A stretch of 8,815 nt of DNA from TMED108 sp036166415 (GCA_036166415.1 JAYZHP010000110.1:1-8815), one strand, 5' to 3'. Shown: positions 1 to 8,037, counted from the stretch's first letter. The notes: generated by a model not told the origin, from the letters alone. Translations and numbers: made by a program.

Positions 1-419
1 GGTTGATTAATTTTAACCCCATCATTTTTACCAACATTCAAAGTGACTGAGGATAAGTTTGAAGATGAGCCCATATTAAGCACCTTGGCTGATAATAAAT
101 TAAAGTTGCTATCTTTTTTATAGCCAAGCAATGATTTTAATGTCTTATTTTCTTCAAATGCTCTTAGCATAGCATCTGATTGCAGGCTAAGTTGGAGGTT
201 TTTTTCTCGTAATAACTGCGTCTCCTCTTCAAGCTGAACAACTGTTTTTAACCACATATTAGGCGCAGTAATAAACGAAAAAGAATCTAAAAATTTTGCC
301 CTAACAAGTAGCGTATTAGGTGAGTCGTTATTTAATAGTAAATTAAATGAAATTGAAACTGCTAATATAAATACTAAATGATCTCTCTTTTTTACAATAG
401 ATAGATATATTTTTTGCAT
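1..419 (-). CDS. mreC: Rod shape-determining protein MreC, N-terminal part (truncated by the window edge)
   Basis: MreC is a bitopic inner-membrane protein that links the MreB filament to the periplasmic wall-synthesis machinery (MreD, RodA, PBP2). The visible 139 codons start with ATG at 419 and begin M-Q-K-I-Y-L. A short basic cytoplasmic stretch (KKRDH, residues 10-14) precedes one hydrophobic span at about residues 15-30. A helical, charge-rich segment at about 60-97 (LEEETQLLREKN and onward) is the expected dimerising coiled coil. It is followed by the start of the beta domain (SAKVLNMGSSS, LNVGKNDGV). That order is typical of MreC. The start lies 6 bp after the mreB stop, so the two genes are surely co-transcribed. 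The C-terminal half lies beyond position 1. No Shine-Dalgarno sequence is evident. Identification rests on architecture, the GxxxGV-type motif and the mreB neighbour. Confidence 0.93.
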   Translation of the reverse strand, partial: MQKIYLSIVKKRDHLVFILAVSISFNLLLNNDSPNTLLVRAKFLDSFSFITAPNMWLKTVVQLEEETQLLREKNLQLSLQSDAMLRAFEENKTLKSLLGYKKDSNFNLLSAKVLNMGSSSNLSSVTLNVGKNDGVKINQ

Positions 420-425
420 TTATTT

Positions 426-1454
426 TTATATAAGAACGGACTCGAATTTTTTTACGTCCTCTAGAACTTTTCCAGTACCTCGTACAACAGAAAGTAAAGG
501 ATCCTCTGCTACATTTACAGGAACACTGGTTTGTTCGCGAATTAACTGGTCTATTCCTTTTAGCATACTTCCACCACCGGTCATTATAATTCCTTGGTCA
601 AGTATATCTGAAGATAGCTCTGGAGGAGTGCGTTCTAACGCGCGTTTTACAGCTTCAACGATTGCATTGATAGGGTCTTTAAGGGCCTGTCTGATTTCAT
701 CCGATGAAACTTCAATAGTCTTAGGTATGCCAGAAACCAAATCTCTACCTTTGACTGCTATCATTTCAGTTTTAACTCTCATTGCTGATCCAACTGATTT
801 CTTTATTGATTCAGCTGTTGATGGACCCACTTCAAGCTTATGTTCATTTCTAAACCATTGAATGATAGCGGTATCCATTTCATCGCCTGCAACACGAATT
901 GCTTCTTTTGTCACCACTCCATTTAAAGCAATTACAGCAATCTCTGTTGTACCGCCACCTATATCAATAATAATACTACCAACAGGTTTTGAAATATCTA
1001 AACCAATACCAATTGCAGCAGCTACTGGTTCTTCAATTAGATAAACTTGACGGGCATTTGCACGCTCACCAGAATCTCTAACGGCTCTTCGTTCAACCTC
1101 TGTCACCCCAGAAGGAACACAAATAACCATTCTAGGTCTAGCAAGCCTATTCATATTTATTTTACTTATAAATCCTTGAAGAAGACCATCGGTCATGTTA
1201 AAATCAGCTATAACTCCATCTCTTAGAGGACGTACCGTCTCGATTTCTCTATGTGTTCTACCAACCATCGCCTTGGCATCATAACCAACAGCGATTATTT
1301 TATCATCATGAACGGACTTCGCTACGATCGATGGTTCATTGATCATCACTCCCTTGCCTTTTATATACACAAGCGTATTTGCTGTACCTAGATCAATAGC
1401 AATATCGCCAGATACCCAGCTTAATGGATTTTTTATATTATCGATGAAACTCAT
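426..1454 (-). CDS. mreB: Rod shape-determining protein MreB (actin-like ATPase)
   Basis: MreB is a bacterial actin homologue that polymerises under the inner membrane and directs lateral wall synthesis in rod-shaped cells. The 342-residue product is of normal family length and appears complete. Visible actin/Hsp70-fold motifs are phosphate-1 DLGTANT (21-27), VPSGVTEVERRA (113-124), connect-1 EEPVAAAIG (141-149), phosphate-2 DIGGGTTE (164-171) and adenosine motif TGGGSMLKG (292-300). The N-terminus is short, with a hydrophobic patch (PLSWVSGD) that could help membrane contact. The start ATG at 1454 matches where MreB proteins usually begin. The gene follows the RNase HI gene after an 82-bp gap, the largest within the minus-strand series, so a promoter there is possible. 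mreC follows directly. No key residue looks altered. Confidence 0.98.
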   Translation of the reverse strand: MSFIDNIKNPLSWVSGDIAIDLGTANTLVYIKGKGVMINEPSIVAKSVHDDKIIAVGYDAKAMVGRTHREIETVRPLRDGVIADFNMTDGLLQGFISKINMNRLARPRMVICVPSGVTEVERRAVRDSGERANARQVYLIEEPVAAAIGIGLDISKPVGSIIIDIGGGTTEIAVIALNGVVTKEAIRVAGDEMDTAIIQWFRNEHKLEVGPSTAESIKKSVGSAMRVKTEMIAVKGRDLVSGIPKTIEVSSDEIRQALKDPINAIVEAVKRALERTPPELSSDILDQGIIMTGGGSMLKGIDQLIREQTSVPVNVAEDPLLSVVRGTGKVLEDVKKFESVLI

Positions 1455-1536
1455 TAGAATATTATAATTACGCTCGGATTATGCGAATAATTTATGAATA
1501 AAAGAGGTACGATTACATTAAATAAAACAAATAATA
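1455..1536 (-). promoter_or_regulatory. 82-bp gap upstream of mreB, possible promoter region
   Basis: This is the largest non-coding gap inside the minus-strand gene series and is very AT-rich. It could hold a separate mreBC promoter, but I cannot pick out a convincing -35/-10 pair. I see no stable hairpin followed by a T-run that would mark a terminator for the upstream genes. The call rests only on gap size and position. Confidence 0.25.
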
Positions 1537-2046
1537 TTACTTTCCTTTTAATCTTCCATCCGTGGCAAGTTTATCCGCAACCTTATTTTTATCTCTTAAT
1601 ACATGAGTACAAGACCAGCTTTTGAACTTAGATAAAAGAGAATATGTTTCTTTATAAAGTTTTTTCATGCGATCATTTTTTACTTTATAATGTCCATTAA
1701 TTTGTTTTACAATTAATTCGCTATCTGAATATATATTGATATTTAGAATATCTGATTTCAATAATAACTTAAGACCATAAATCAATGCACCATATTCGGC
1801 TTCATTATTTGTAGAGTCATCTAAGTATTCAGAAAAAGATAATATTTCAACTTCATCTTTGTACACAACGCCACCAATACCTGAAGTCTTCGAATGTAAA
1901 TCTGCAGCTCCATCTACGTACATTGTGTATGTATGGTTGGTATTTACAAGCTTATCATAAATATTCTTTAATTCTGGATTGTTATGAGCATCCTCACGCT
2001 CTAACAATTCGATTAATACCCCTATTTCTTTTTGGTCAAAATTCAT
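1537..2046 (-). CDS. Ribonuclease HI family protein
   Basis: RNase HI-type enzymes cut the RNA strand of RNA-DNA hybrids with a two-metal DEDD centre. Counting from the TTG one codon upstream of the ATG, all four acidic residues are visible: D46 in YVDGAA, E85 in NNEAEYGAL, D109 in YSDS and D159 in NKVADKLA. The sequence SELIVKQINGHYKVK is typical of the bacterial/archaeal RnhA-like subgroup (resembling Rv2228c and YpdQ types) more than E. coli RnhA. The first ~38 residues (mostly helical, acidic) precede the RNase H fold and are not a recognised hybrid-binding domain. A TTG at 2049 sits next to the ATG at 2046. I prefer the ATG, which gives 169 residues. The gene starts 8 bp after the stop of the GWxTD gene. 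In vivo substrate (Okazaki primers, R-loops or another role) cannot be told from sequence. Confidence 0.9.
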   Translation of the reverse strand: MNFDQKEIGVLIELLEREDAHNNPELKNIYDKLVNTNHTYTMYVDGAADLHSKTSGIGGVVYKDEVEILSFSEYLDDSTNNEAEYGALIYGLKLLLKSDILNINIYSDSELIVKQINGHYKVKNDRMKKLYKETYSLLSKFKSWSCTHVLRDKNKVADKLATDGRLKGK

Positions 2047-2054
2047 CAAATAAA

Positions 2055-3314
2055 CTACCAGGCATTTCCACCATAAAAAGGAGATGTCAATCGATAGTCT
2101 CCAAAGCCAGACTCATCTATAAAATCAAAATATTTATTTATTCGGTAATAATGCCATCTTTGCTGATAAACTCTCGTAAATGGATCGCTATATTCTTCAA
2201 TGTCATCAGGTCGGCCAAATTTTATATAAATCTCACCCATATGAGTTCTCCATCCATCAGTACTTCCTTTGAAAGAGCTATTTGCATATGCTACTCTTGC
2301 AAAATACTCATCTTGAAGCTCATTTTGTTTCGTTTCAGGAGAAGGATCCCTATCTTTCCAATACTTTAAAAATAACTCTTCTTGTTTTTCAGGTTTAGAG
2401 CGCCTCATTTGTTTATATTCATCATCAACTAAAATATATCTCATCGCTAGAATTGCTTGATTAAAATTAGAGATAGACTTAGAAAATCCATCACGAGTAA
2501 CTCCAAAGATCAATGTTTCTTTTTTCTCTTTTTCTCCTTGATTCAAAGTAACGTATACTTTTTTCCTAAGGCCTTTATTAATAATATCCTCCGGTACAAC
2601 TATCCTCTGATAAAAATAATCCTCCGTTGATTTGATCTCAAATGATTGATTCCATAGTTCTTTTTTATTTGTCGACTTAATTACAATATTAATTTTATAT
2701 AAACCTGTATCTATTTTCCCTGAAAGAAAAATTGTTGGTTTGATAGAATTTTTTCCAATAATATTTGATATAATTGGGATTTCATTATCAGCTAAGCCCC
2801 AGTATCCATCAAAACTATCTATTAAGAAGGGCTTATAAAGTGAGAGTTCGGGGTCATTTTTTTTATGTTTTATTTCCCTATTTATTATCCCGCTTTCATT
2901 GGAATCCCGATCAAATAACTCGGAAGAAATTATATAATCACCAACCGGAACTTTAAATTCATAAAAATGAATAGTAGAAATCTTATCGGAAGTTGACTCT
3001 AAATAACTATCGGTTTTTAAGGTATTTGACCAACTTTTTCTTCCTACTTGATTACCTTTTTTCTTTTTGATTGTAATCTTGGCCTGATATGATGATTCAA
3101 AAGCGTCTGATTTTTTTACAAACTTTAGTACCTTGTTAGGAACTACTAAATAAGATAAAATTCTAATGGAGTCTGATTTTGAATCTGCAACAGAAAGCGC
3201 TGAAAATGTATACTGACGTAATAGTTCTTTCTTTTTCCCTCGATTGCGATTTTGAGCGAACGCATCATCAGAAAGAAAAGTAAAGCTTAATATTAATAAT
3301 ATAATTTTATACAT
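2055..3314 (-). CDS. Secreted GWxTD domain-containing protein
   Basis: The 419-residue product starts with a clear signal peptide: basic MYK, a hydrophobic core IILLILSFTFL, and a likely cleavage after AFA (residues 18-20). The mature N-terminus (QNRNRGKKKELL) is strongly basic. Residues about 35-275 are beta-rich without motifs I recognise. The C-terminal ~130 residues match the GWxTD domain: YILVDDEYKQM (293-303), ELFLKYWKDRDPSPETKQNE (313-332), YFARVAYAN (337-345) and GWRTHMGEIYIKFGRPDDIEEY (354-375). The name-giving motif reads G-W-R-T-H, with His358 in place of Asp. GWxTD proteins are exported, function unknown, and common in FCB-group and acidobacterial genomes. The gene starts 1 bp after the beta-propeller gene stops, implying translational coupling and perhaps a joint envelope role. 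I cannot assign a biochemical activity. Confidence 0.88.
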   Translation of the reverse strand: MYKIILLILSFTFLSDDAFAQNRNRGKKKELLRQYTFSALSVADSKSDSIRILSYLVVPNKVLKFVKKSDAFESSYQAKITIKKKKGNQVGRKSWSNTLKTDSYLESTSDKISTIHFYEFKVPVGDYIISSELFDRDSNESGIINREIKHKKNDPELSLYKPFLIDSFDGYWGLADNEIPIISNIIGKNSIKPTIFLSGKIDTGLYKINIVIKSTNKKELWNQSFEIKSTEDYFYQRIVVPEDIINKGLRKKVYVTLNQGEKEKKETLIFGVTRDGFSKSISNFNQAILAMRYILVDDEYKQMRRSKPEKQEELFLKYWKDRDPSPETKQNELQDEYFARVAYANSSFKGSTDGWRTHMGEIYIKFGRPDDIEEYSDPFTRVYQQRWHYYRINKYFDFIDESGFGDYRLTSPFYGGNAW

Positions 3315-3315
3315 T

Positions 3316-4938
3316 TTATTTATAACGATACGAGATCATCCCTTCGGAAGTTCCAAGCCACAGTGTTGCTGCTTTAAGATTCATTGTGTTTATTTCACCT
3401 AAAAATTTATAATTAAATACCTGTACTATTTTATCTTTTATATCATACTGAATTAAACCGTTAACGGTCGCTGCAAAAATAATATTCTTATGGACACCTA
3501 TATCTTTAATTTCCATACCACCATATATGTCAGCGCTTACCGCTTTAGACCAAGTACGATTAGAAAAATTAAATTTAATTATCGATTCTTGACTAGCAAA
3601 ATAAATCTCATTTCGATATTTAGCAATTGAAGTAAACCTTAACTGATTAGATGATAATGAAAATGCTTTATTTCTATAGCCAAACGTTTCAGGTTCATAA
3701 TATGTATCATTTTTAATATCATAAATAAATAAACCAGAATTTGTAGCGATAAATAATATATTTTTATGATATAGTAAATCATAAACGGGAATATTTTTTA
3801 ATAGATCCGTAACGTCATTCTCAAAAAATTTATTTGATACCCTATTGATTATCATTAGTCCATTTGCTGTTGCTATCCATAGATCGTCATCTATATTAAC
3901 CATATCAACTACTATGCTTCTCCTTGAGGCAGATGGTATATAAAACTCATCCCATATTTCATCTTTTTTATCGAACATGATGATTTTTTCATTACCTCCA
4001 AATAAAACTTCTTTTTTTAAATCAAGGGATGAAAAAATAGGCGTTGAATTTAAATTGATTATTTTATCAAAATAATAATGGTCATAAATATTTCTATCGG
4101 AATCAAAATAGGTAAATCCTCCATCTAAAGCCGATGACCTACCTCCAACCCAGAAAGAATATCTGCCATTAAATGTATAAACATCATTTGATGCTAGTCC
4201 AAATCTATACGGCTCTAACATTCTCATATTTTTATTTCCAAAAAAGAAGGTACCATCTTCGCAACCTATCATGATTTGTCCAAAATTATTTTCGGCTAAG
4301 GTTGTAATCCTTATATTTTCCCCATCAGGACTTAGAACAGTATTAAGACTATTCATCCAGCCATCTAGAAAAGTATAATTAAACAACAAATCTGAATAAT
4401 CATATATCGGCCCACTCAGCCCTGAACTCCATGCTATATTTCTATCTTGACGTACGATAGTCTCAAGCACAATTCCTGTCATACCGTCTAGCCTATATAA
4501 AATTCCCGATGAATCGATCCATATATCTTTTCCGTCATCACCTATGCGATTAATATAAGCTCTATTAGGAATGCCAATTGAAGTTAGGTTGATAATTCGC
4601 CAATCGCCTTCTGCGGTAAGGCTATATTGCAATGATTCTAATGTAGAAACCCAAAGCATTCCACTTGATGAATAATGAACTGCTGTTACCGTATTACCAT
4701 CAAGGCCTTGGGATCGCGTGATGGGAGCTTCAAAGCGTTGCGAATTAATATTGAATCGCAATACACCACCGGTTTGTGTTCCTATATATGCATACCTATC
4801 ACCAAAAGTAATAGAATTAATTGCACCGGTTTTTCGATAGGATACCCAATCAAATGGATTGAATTGTAGGGTTGGCTGCGATGAGGCAATGTCGATAAAT
4901 AATAATAATAATAAGCTCTTTACCGTTGCAGAAAACAT
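3316..4938 (-). CDS. Secreted beta-propeller protein (two-component-regulator-propeller-like repeats)
   Basis: The 540-residue product opens with a signal peptide (hydrophobic LLLLLFIDIA at about 9-18, probable cleavage near SSQ 19-21). Nearly all the rest is made of repeats of the kind I/L-W/F-I/V-A/G-T-xx-G-L-xx-Y/F. Examples are YIGTQTGGVLRFN (51-63), MLWVSTLESLQY (94-105), DIWIDSSGILYR (138-149), MIGCEDGTFFFG (223-234), DLWIATANGLMII (352-364), ILFIATNSGLFIYD (394-407), IYFASQESIIKFN (445-457), IIFAATVNGLIQYD (486-499) and LWLGTSEGMISYR (526-538). I count about eleven, enough for one or two propellers. No transmembrane, kinase or DNA-binding domain follows, so it is a free exported or surface propeller rather than a hybrid sensor. 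It lies between the sugar kinase gene (23 bp upstream) and the GWxTD gene (1 bp downstream). Partner or ligand unknown. Confidence 0.85.
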   Translation of the reverse strand: MFSATVKSLLLLLFIDIASSQPTLQFNPFDWVSYRKTGAINSITFGDRYAYIGTQTGGVLRFNINSQRFEAPITRSQGLDGNTVTAVHYSSSGMLWVSTLESLQYSLTAEGDWRIINLTSIGIPNRAYINRIGDDGKDIWIDSSGILYRLDGMTGIVLETIVRQDRNIAWSSGLSGPIYDYSDLLFNYTFLDGWMNSLNTVLSPDGENIRITTLAENNFGQIMIGCEDGTFFFGNKNMRMLEPYRFGLASNDVYTFNGRYSFWVGGRSSALDGGFTYFDSDRNIYDHYYFDKIINLNSTPIFSSLDLKKEVLFGGNEKIIMFDKKDEIWDEFYIPSASRRSIVVDMVNIDDDLWIATANGLMIINRVSNKFFENDVTDLLKNIPVYDLLYHKNILFIATNSGLFIYDIKNDTYYEPETFGYRNKAFSLSSNQLRFTSIAKYRNEIYFASQESIIKFNFSNRTWSKAVSADIYGGMEIKDIGVHKNIIFAATVNGLIQYDIKDKIVQVFNYKFLGEINTMNLKAATLWLGTSEGMISYRYK

Positions 4939-4961
4939 ACAATTATCAATTGATCATTTTA

Positions 4962-5933
4962 CTAAGCTAAATGATCAATAATTTCATTGAGCATTGATTG
5001 CTGTATAGGGACAACCCCCACTTCTTCGCATACGCGACCTGCAGCATAGTTTGAAATATATGCTGATTCTCTTGGGTTTGCATCACAAAGATCAGATAGG
5101 CAAAATACAGAAATGACCGTATCACCTGCACCTGAAACATCATGCACTTTTCGAGCTTTAGTTGGAATCTGTGAATGATCCGAGTCATAAAATAATGATA
5201 CCCCATCTGCGCCTTTAGTGATCATTAATATTTCACAATTAATTTTATCTTTAAACGCAAAACCAGTAGCTTCAAAATTCTCTAAATCAGAATTATAATT
5301 TATAAATTCTGAATAATTAGGTTTAAATAATCGAACATTATTGTAAAGAGAAAAGTTTTGATGCTTTGGATCAACATAAACGGGTACTTTATGTTTTAAA
5401 GCGATTTCTAATAACCTAGAAATACTCGAAGGGTTTAAAAGGCCTTTGTTATAATCCTGCAAGATAAGTCCATCAACTTCTTGAATCGTATCTGAAACTG
5501 AACCAATAATTCCACAGCTTAACTCTTCGGATACTTCAGCAGAGCTTTCTTTGTCCATGCGTACAACTTGGTGATCCTTTGATATGATACGCGATTTAAC
5601 GGTTGTTGGGCGACTTGAATCTTTAAATATTAAATCCGTGGTGATTTTATTGTTATTTAATTGATCTATTAATACATCACCATCCGTATCATCTCCTACA
5701 ATACCGCAAATCAAAGGTTTCGCTCCTAACATAGCAATATTTAACGCAACGTTTGATGAGCCACCAGGGCTGTCAATCACGTTATCAATATCTACAATTG
5801 GAACCGGTGCTTCAGGAGACATTCTATTCGTCTGACCATAATAATACCTATCCAGCATAATATCTCCAACAATTAAGACTTTCCTATCTTTAAAATGATT
5901 AGATATAGATTTAAATTTATCTTGGGTTATCAT
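4962..5933 (-). CDS. rfaE1: PfkB-family heptose kinase, RfaE/HldE domain I type (D-glycero-beta-D-manno-heptose-7-phosphate kinase)
   Basis: This ribokinase-fold enzyme probably phosphorylates D-glycero-D-manno-heptose 7-phosphate at C1 on the way to ADP-heptose, the lipopolysaccharide core precursor. Numbered from ATG 5933 (323 residues), the motifs are KVLIVGDIMLDRYYYG (18-33), MSPEAPVPIVDID (38-50, diagnostic of RfaE), the PfkB glycine motif GGSSNVALN (58-66), VDPK (187-190), FKPNYSEF (203-210), TKGADGV (239-245) and the anion hole with catalytic base DVSGAGDT (265-272, Asp271). It ends after the kinase domain, so the nucleotidyltransferase half of E. coli HldE is absent and must be encoded elsewhere. 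An open frame extends upstream to an ATG at 6053, adding 40 residues unlike the family. I chose 5933, which gives a normal N-terminus and a 17-bp overlap with the preceding gene. A different sugar substrate is possible. Confidence 0.85.
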   Translation of the reverse strand: MITQDKFKSISNHFKDRKVLIVGDIMLDRYYYGQTNRMSPEAPVPIVDIDNVIDSPGGSSNVALNIAMLGAKPLICGIVGDDTDGDVLIDQLNNNKITTDLIFKDSSRPTTVKSRIISKDHQVVRMDKESSAEVSEELSCGIIGSVSDTIQEVDGLILQDYNKGLLNPSSISRLLEIALKHKVPVYVDPKHQNFSLYNNVRLFKPNYSEFINYNSDLENFEATGFAFKDKINCEILMITKGADGVSLFYDSDHSQIPTKARKVHDVSGAGDTVISVFCLSDLCDANPRESAYISNYAAGRVCEEVGVVPIQQSMLNEIIDHLA

Positions 5934-6672
5934 TTTTTCTCTTATATCTAGGCTTAGGTCTTCTTGAATTACTTTTCTGATATCCTCTTCCTCTATTTCG
6001 ATCGTAAGAACCAGTTTTTTGACTTCCGGTACGAATTTTGGAAATATGTCCATTGTCCAAATAGATCAGAACCGAACAAAATGATCTCAGTAATTGTTCA
6101 TTGGAAGAAGATAGTAGAATTGTTGTACCATGTTCTTTATTTATGTTTTTTAATTTCTTTCTGAATTTATTTTCCATTTTATTATCAAAATGCATAGCGT
6201 AATCATCCACCACCAAAACCCTCGGATCAAATTCGATACCAAGCGATAGCATTACGGCGGTTTTTTCACCGCTTGTCAAATCATTTAGCTTAGTATTAAG
6301 CACTCCATCTATCGATGAATTTGAAAAATAATTTGCTAGAATCTGACTTCCATTAGATTTTTTGAATAAATTGGATACATTCTTATTTTTTAATTTATAA
6401 TTATTTACAAATAACATATCTGATGGAGGATAGATCTTTCCAAAGATATTTTTTTTGTAAGGATTATAATCATAGAGAACGGTGCCTTTATCTGGTGATC
6501 TATGACCTGATAAAATATTCAATAAAGTGGATTTGCCGGAACCAACTGCACCAACAACACCATATATGGTACCCTTGTGAAATTTTAGATGCCGCACATC
6601 TAACATGGTTCTAGATTTTACCAATCTTTGAATTTTTTTCAACTCTAAGATCAGTGTCGTTTTTTTACTCAT
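5917..6672 (-). CDS. Stand-alone ABC-type ATP-binding protein with altered catalytic residues and Arg-rich tail
   Basis: The 251-residue product has an ABC ATPase fold: Walker A GAVGSGKST (41-49), signature LTSGE (132-136, for LSGGQ) and Walker B VLVVDDY (152-158). Three positions that support hydrolysis differ from the norm. The Q-loop reads FVNN (Asn91 for Gln), the catalytic Glu after Walker B is Asp157, and the H-loop His is Ser (LLSSSN, about Ser190). The D-loop reads HFD rather than ALD. Residues from about 215 form a basic tail rich in Arg, Lys, Gly and Asn (YDRNRGRGYQK, RRPKPRYKRK), as in RNA- or nucleic acid-binding tails. No membrane segment or permease gene is adjacent. A strong ribosome-binding site precedes ATG 6672. 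The tail overlaps the upstream extension of the kinase frame. The role is unclear: it may be a regulatory or slow ATPase, or pair with a permease encoded elsewhere. Confidence 0.8.
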   Translation of the reverse strand: MSKKTTLILELKKIQRLVKSRTMLDVRHLKFHKGTIYGVVGAVGSGKSTLLNILSGHRSPDKGTVLYDYNPYKKNIFGKIYPPSDMLFVNNYKLKNKNVSNLFKKSNGSQILANYFSNSSIDGVLNTKLNDLTSGEKTAVMLSLGIEFDPRVLVVDDYAMHFDNKMENKFRKKLKNINKEHGTTILLSSSNEQLLRSFCSVLIYLDNGHISKIRTGSQKTGSYDRNRGRGYQKSNSRRPKPRYKRKNDNPR

Positions 6673-6674
6673 TT

Positions 6675-6681
6675 CACCTCC
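6675..6681 (-). promoter_or_regulatory. Strong Shine-Dalgarno site for the ABC-type ATPase gene
   Basis: The minus strand reads GGAGGTG just before GAAATG-type spacing to the start at 6672. This is the best Shine-Dalgarno match in the window and fixes that start. Most genes further downstream in the series have weak or no such site, so this gene may be translated efficiently and independently. Confidence 0.8.
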
Positions 6682-6711
6682 AAGTTTTAAGAGGACGAAA
6701 AGAAAAGTTAT

Positions 6712-7641
6712 CTAATTTTCATTGCTTTCTAAATAGCGCTCAGCATCTATCGCTGACATACACCCTGAACCCGCAGCCGTTACGGCTTGACGATATACGT
6801 GATCTTGCACATCGCCGCATGCAAAAATTCCTTCAAGATTTGTAGATGTTGAGCCATTTTTAGTAACTAAATAGCCATTTTGATCGGTGTCCAAAACATC
6901 TAAAAATAAGTCTGTATTTGGTTTATGGCCAATTGCCATAAATACACCATCGCATTGTTCTTCAAAAGTTTCATCGGAATTCGTTTTTTCAATAACCACT
7001 GCATGCACACCCTTTTCTTGGGAGCCCATGATCTCTTTAATCGTTGAATTCCATAACACACGTATTTTAGGGTTTTTCATAGCACGATCAATCATGATCT
7101 TAGAGGCTCTAAATTCCTCTCTTCTGTGTACAATAACCACTTCTGAGGCAAACTTGGTAAGATAGGTTGCCTCTTCCATCGCAGAATCGCCACCACCAAC
7201 CACCAAAACCTTCTTATCTTTAAAGAAAAAACCATCGCACGTAGCGCAGGCAGATACACCAAAGCCCATCAGCTCTTTTTCGCTGTCTAGACCAAGCATC
7301 TTTGCCGTTGCACCGGTCGCAATAATAACTGATTCAGAGTGATATTCTTTATCACCAATCCATACTTTGTATGGTTTTTCACTAAAGTCAACTTTTGTCA
7401 CGTGTTCAAAATAGCATTCGGCTCCAAATCTTTCAGCTTGTTTACGAAATAAATCCATTAATTCTGGCCCCATAATTCCATCGGGAAATCCAGGAAAGTT
7501 TTCAACATCGGTCGTAATCGTTAACTGACCGCCAGGTTGACTACCTTCAAATACTAATGGCTTTAGATTTGCGCGAGCCGTGTAGAGTGCTGCTGTTAAA
7601 CCAGCAGGACCCGACCCAATAATAATAACCTTTCGATTCAT
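6712..7641 (-). CDS. trxB: Thioredoxin reductase (NADPH, FAD)
   Basis: TrxB passes electrons from NADPH through FAD and a CxxC disulfide to thioredoxin in the cytoplasm. The 309-residue product has normal length for the low-molecular-weight bacterial type. Visible are FAD-binding GSGPAGLTAALYTARA (9-24), GGQL and the ENFPGFP segment (37-53), redox-active CATC (Cys132 and Cys135), NADPH-binding GGGDSAMEEA (149-158) with HRREEFRA (172-179, the arginines that select NADPH), and the second FAD motif GIFACGDV (271-278) followed by YRQAVTAAGSGCMSA. The ATG at 7641 gives the standard N-terminus. It lies 22 bp after the trxA stop, so both partners of the system are made together. All key residues are intact. 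It is a likely electron source, through thioredoxin, for the divergent AhpD-like selenoprotein, though that link is inference. Confidence 0.98.
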   Translation of the reverse strand: MNRKVIIIGSGPAGLTAALYTARANLKPLVFEGSQPGGQLTITTDVENFPGFPDGIMGPELMDLFRKQAERFGAECYFEHVTKVDFSEKPYKVWIGDKEYHSESVIIATGATAKMLGLDSEKELMGFGVSACATCDGFFFKDKKVLVVGGGDSAMEEATYLTKFASEVVIVHRREEFRASKIMIDRAMKNPKIRVLWNSTIKEIMGSQEKGVHAVVIEKTNSDETFEEQCDGVFMAIGHKPNTDLFLDVLDTDQNGYLVTKNGSTSTNLEGIFACGDVQDHVYRQAVTAAGSGCMSAIDAERYLESNEN

Positions 7642-7663
7642 TCTATTTTTTATTTATTAATAA

Positions 7664-7990
7664 TTATACAACCGCGTCTAAAATATCGGTTATACTTGCT
7701 TTGGGTACAGCACCAACAATTTGATTGACAACTGCACCATTTTTAAATATAAGTAAAGTGGGGATACTTCTCACTCCGTATTCACTAGCAACTTGATTAT
7801 GATCATCAACGTTCACTTTACCAAACTTCACTTTGCCCTCATAGTCGTTAGCAAGCTCCTCAACAACAGGAGCGATAACCCTACAAGGGCCACACCATTC
7901 AGCCCAAAAATCAACCAGGACCGGTGTATCAGATTCTACCACTTCGGATTTAAAATCATCGGTAGAAAATTCTTTTACTTTATCAGACAT
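7664..7990 (-). CDS. trxA: Thioredoxin
   Basis: A small cytoplasmic dithiol carrier that reduces protein disulfides and is recycled by TrxB. The 108-residue product has the canonical WCGPC active site (residues 32-36, Cys33 and Cys36), the buried Asp in VDFWAEW, the cis-proline in SIPT (Pro77) and the C-terminal IVGAVPK segment. A longer reading from a TTG at 8002 is possible, but GGAG (7997-8000) overlaps that reading and sits 6 nt before ATG 7990, so ATG 7990 is the start. It is the first gene of the minus-strand series and is divergent from the AhpD-like selenoprotein gene across 115 bp. Nothing is unusual in the sequence. Confidence 0.98.
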   Translation of the reverse strand: MSDKVKEFSTDDFKSEVVESDTPVLVDFWAEWCGPCRVIAPVVEELANDYEGKVKFGKVNVDDHNQVASEYGVRSIPTLLIFKNGAVVNQIVGAVPKASITDILDAVV

Positions 7991-7996
7991 AACTAT

Positions 7997-8000
7997 CTCC
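7997..8000 (-). promoter_or_regulatory. Ribosome-binding site deciding the trxA start
   Basis: GGAG on the minus strand is spaced 6 nt from ATG 7990. It overlaps the alternative TTG codon at 8002, which argues against the four-residue-longer product. Confidence 0.75.
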
Positions 8001-8037
8001 AAAAATTAAATATAAGCTTCAATAATAAAACAAAAGT

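Noticed and set aside
628..1044. Plus-strand open frames opposite mreB, and similar ones opposite other genes (for example 1923-2369 and 6887-7165).
   Set aside because: They are antisense to well-recognised proteins with intact motifs and show no family features of their own.
3316..4938. Hybrid two-component sensor kinase for the propeller protein.
   Set aside because: The protein ends with propeller repeats; there is no Y_Y_Y domain, membrane span after the signal peptide, histidine kinase or regulator domain.
4967..5206. A 79-codon minus-strand frame inside the kinase gene.
   Set aside because: It is a shifted frame of the PfkB catalytic region (DVSGAGDT is encoded in the other frame) and resembles no protein.
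7991..8002. Four-residue longer thioredoxin starting at TTG 8002.
   Set aside because: The GGAG ribosome-binding site overlaps this codon and is properly spaced for ATG 7990.
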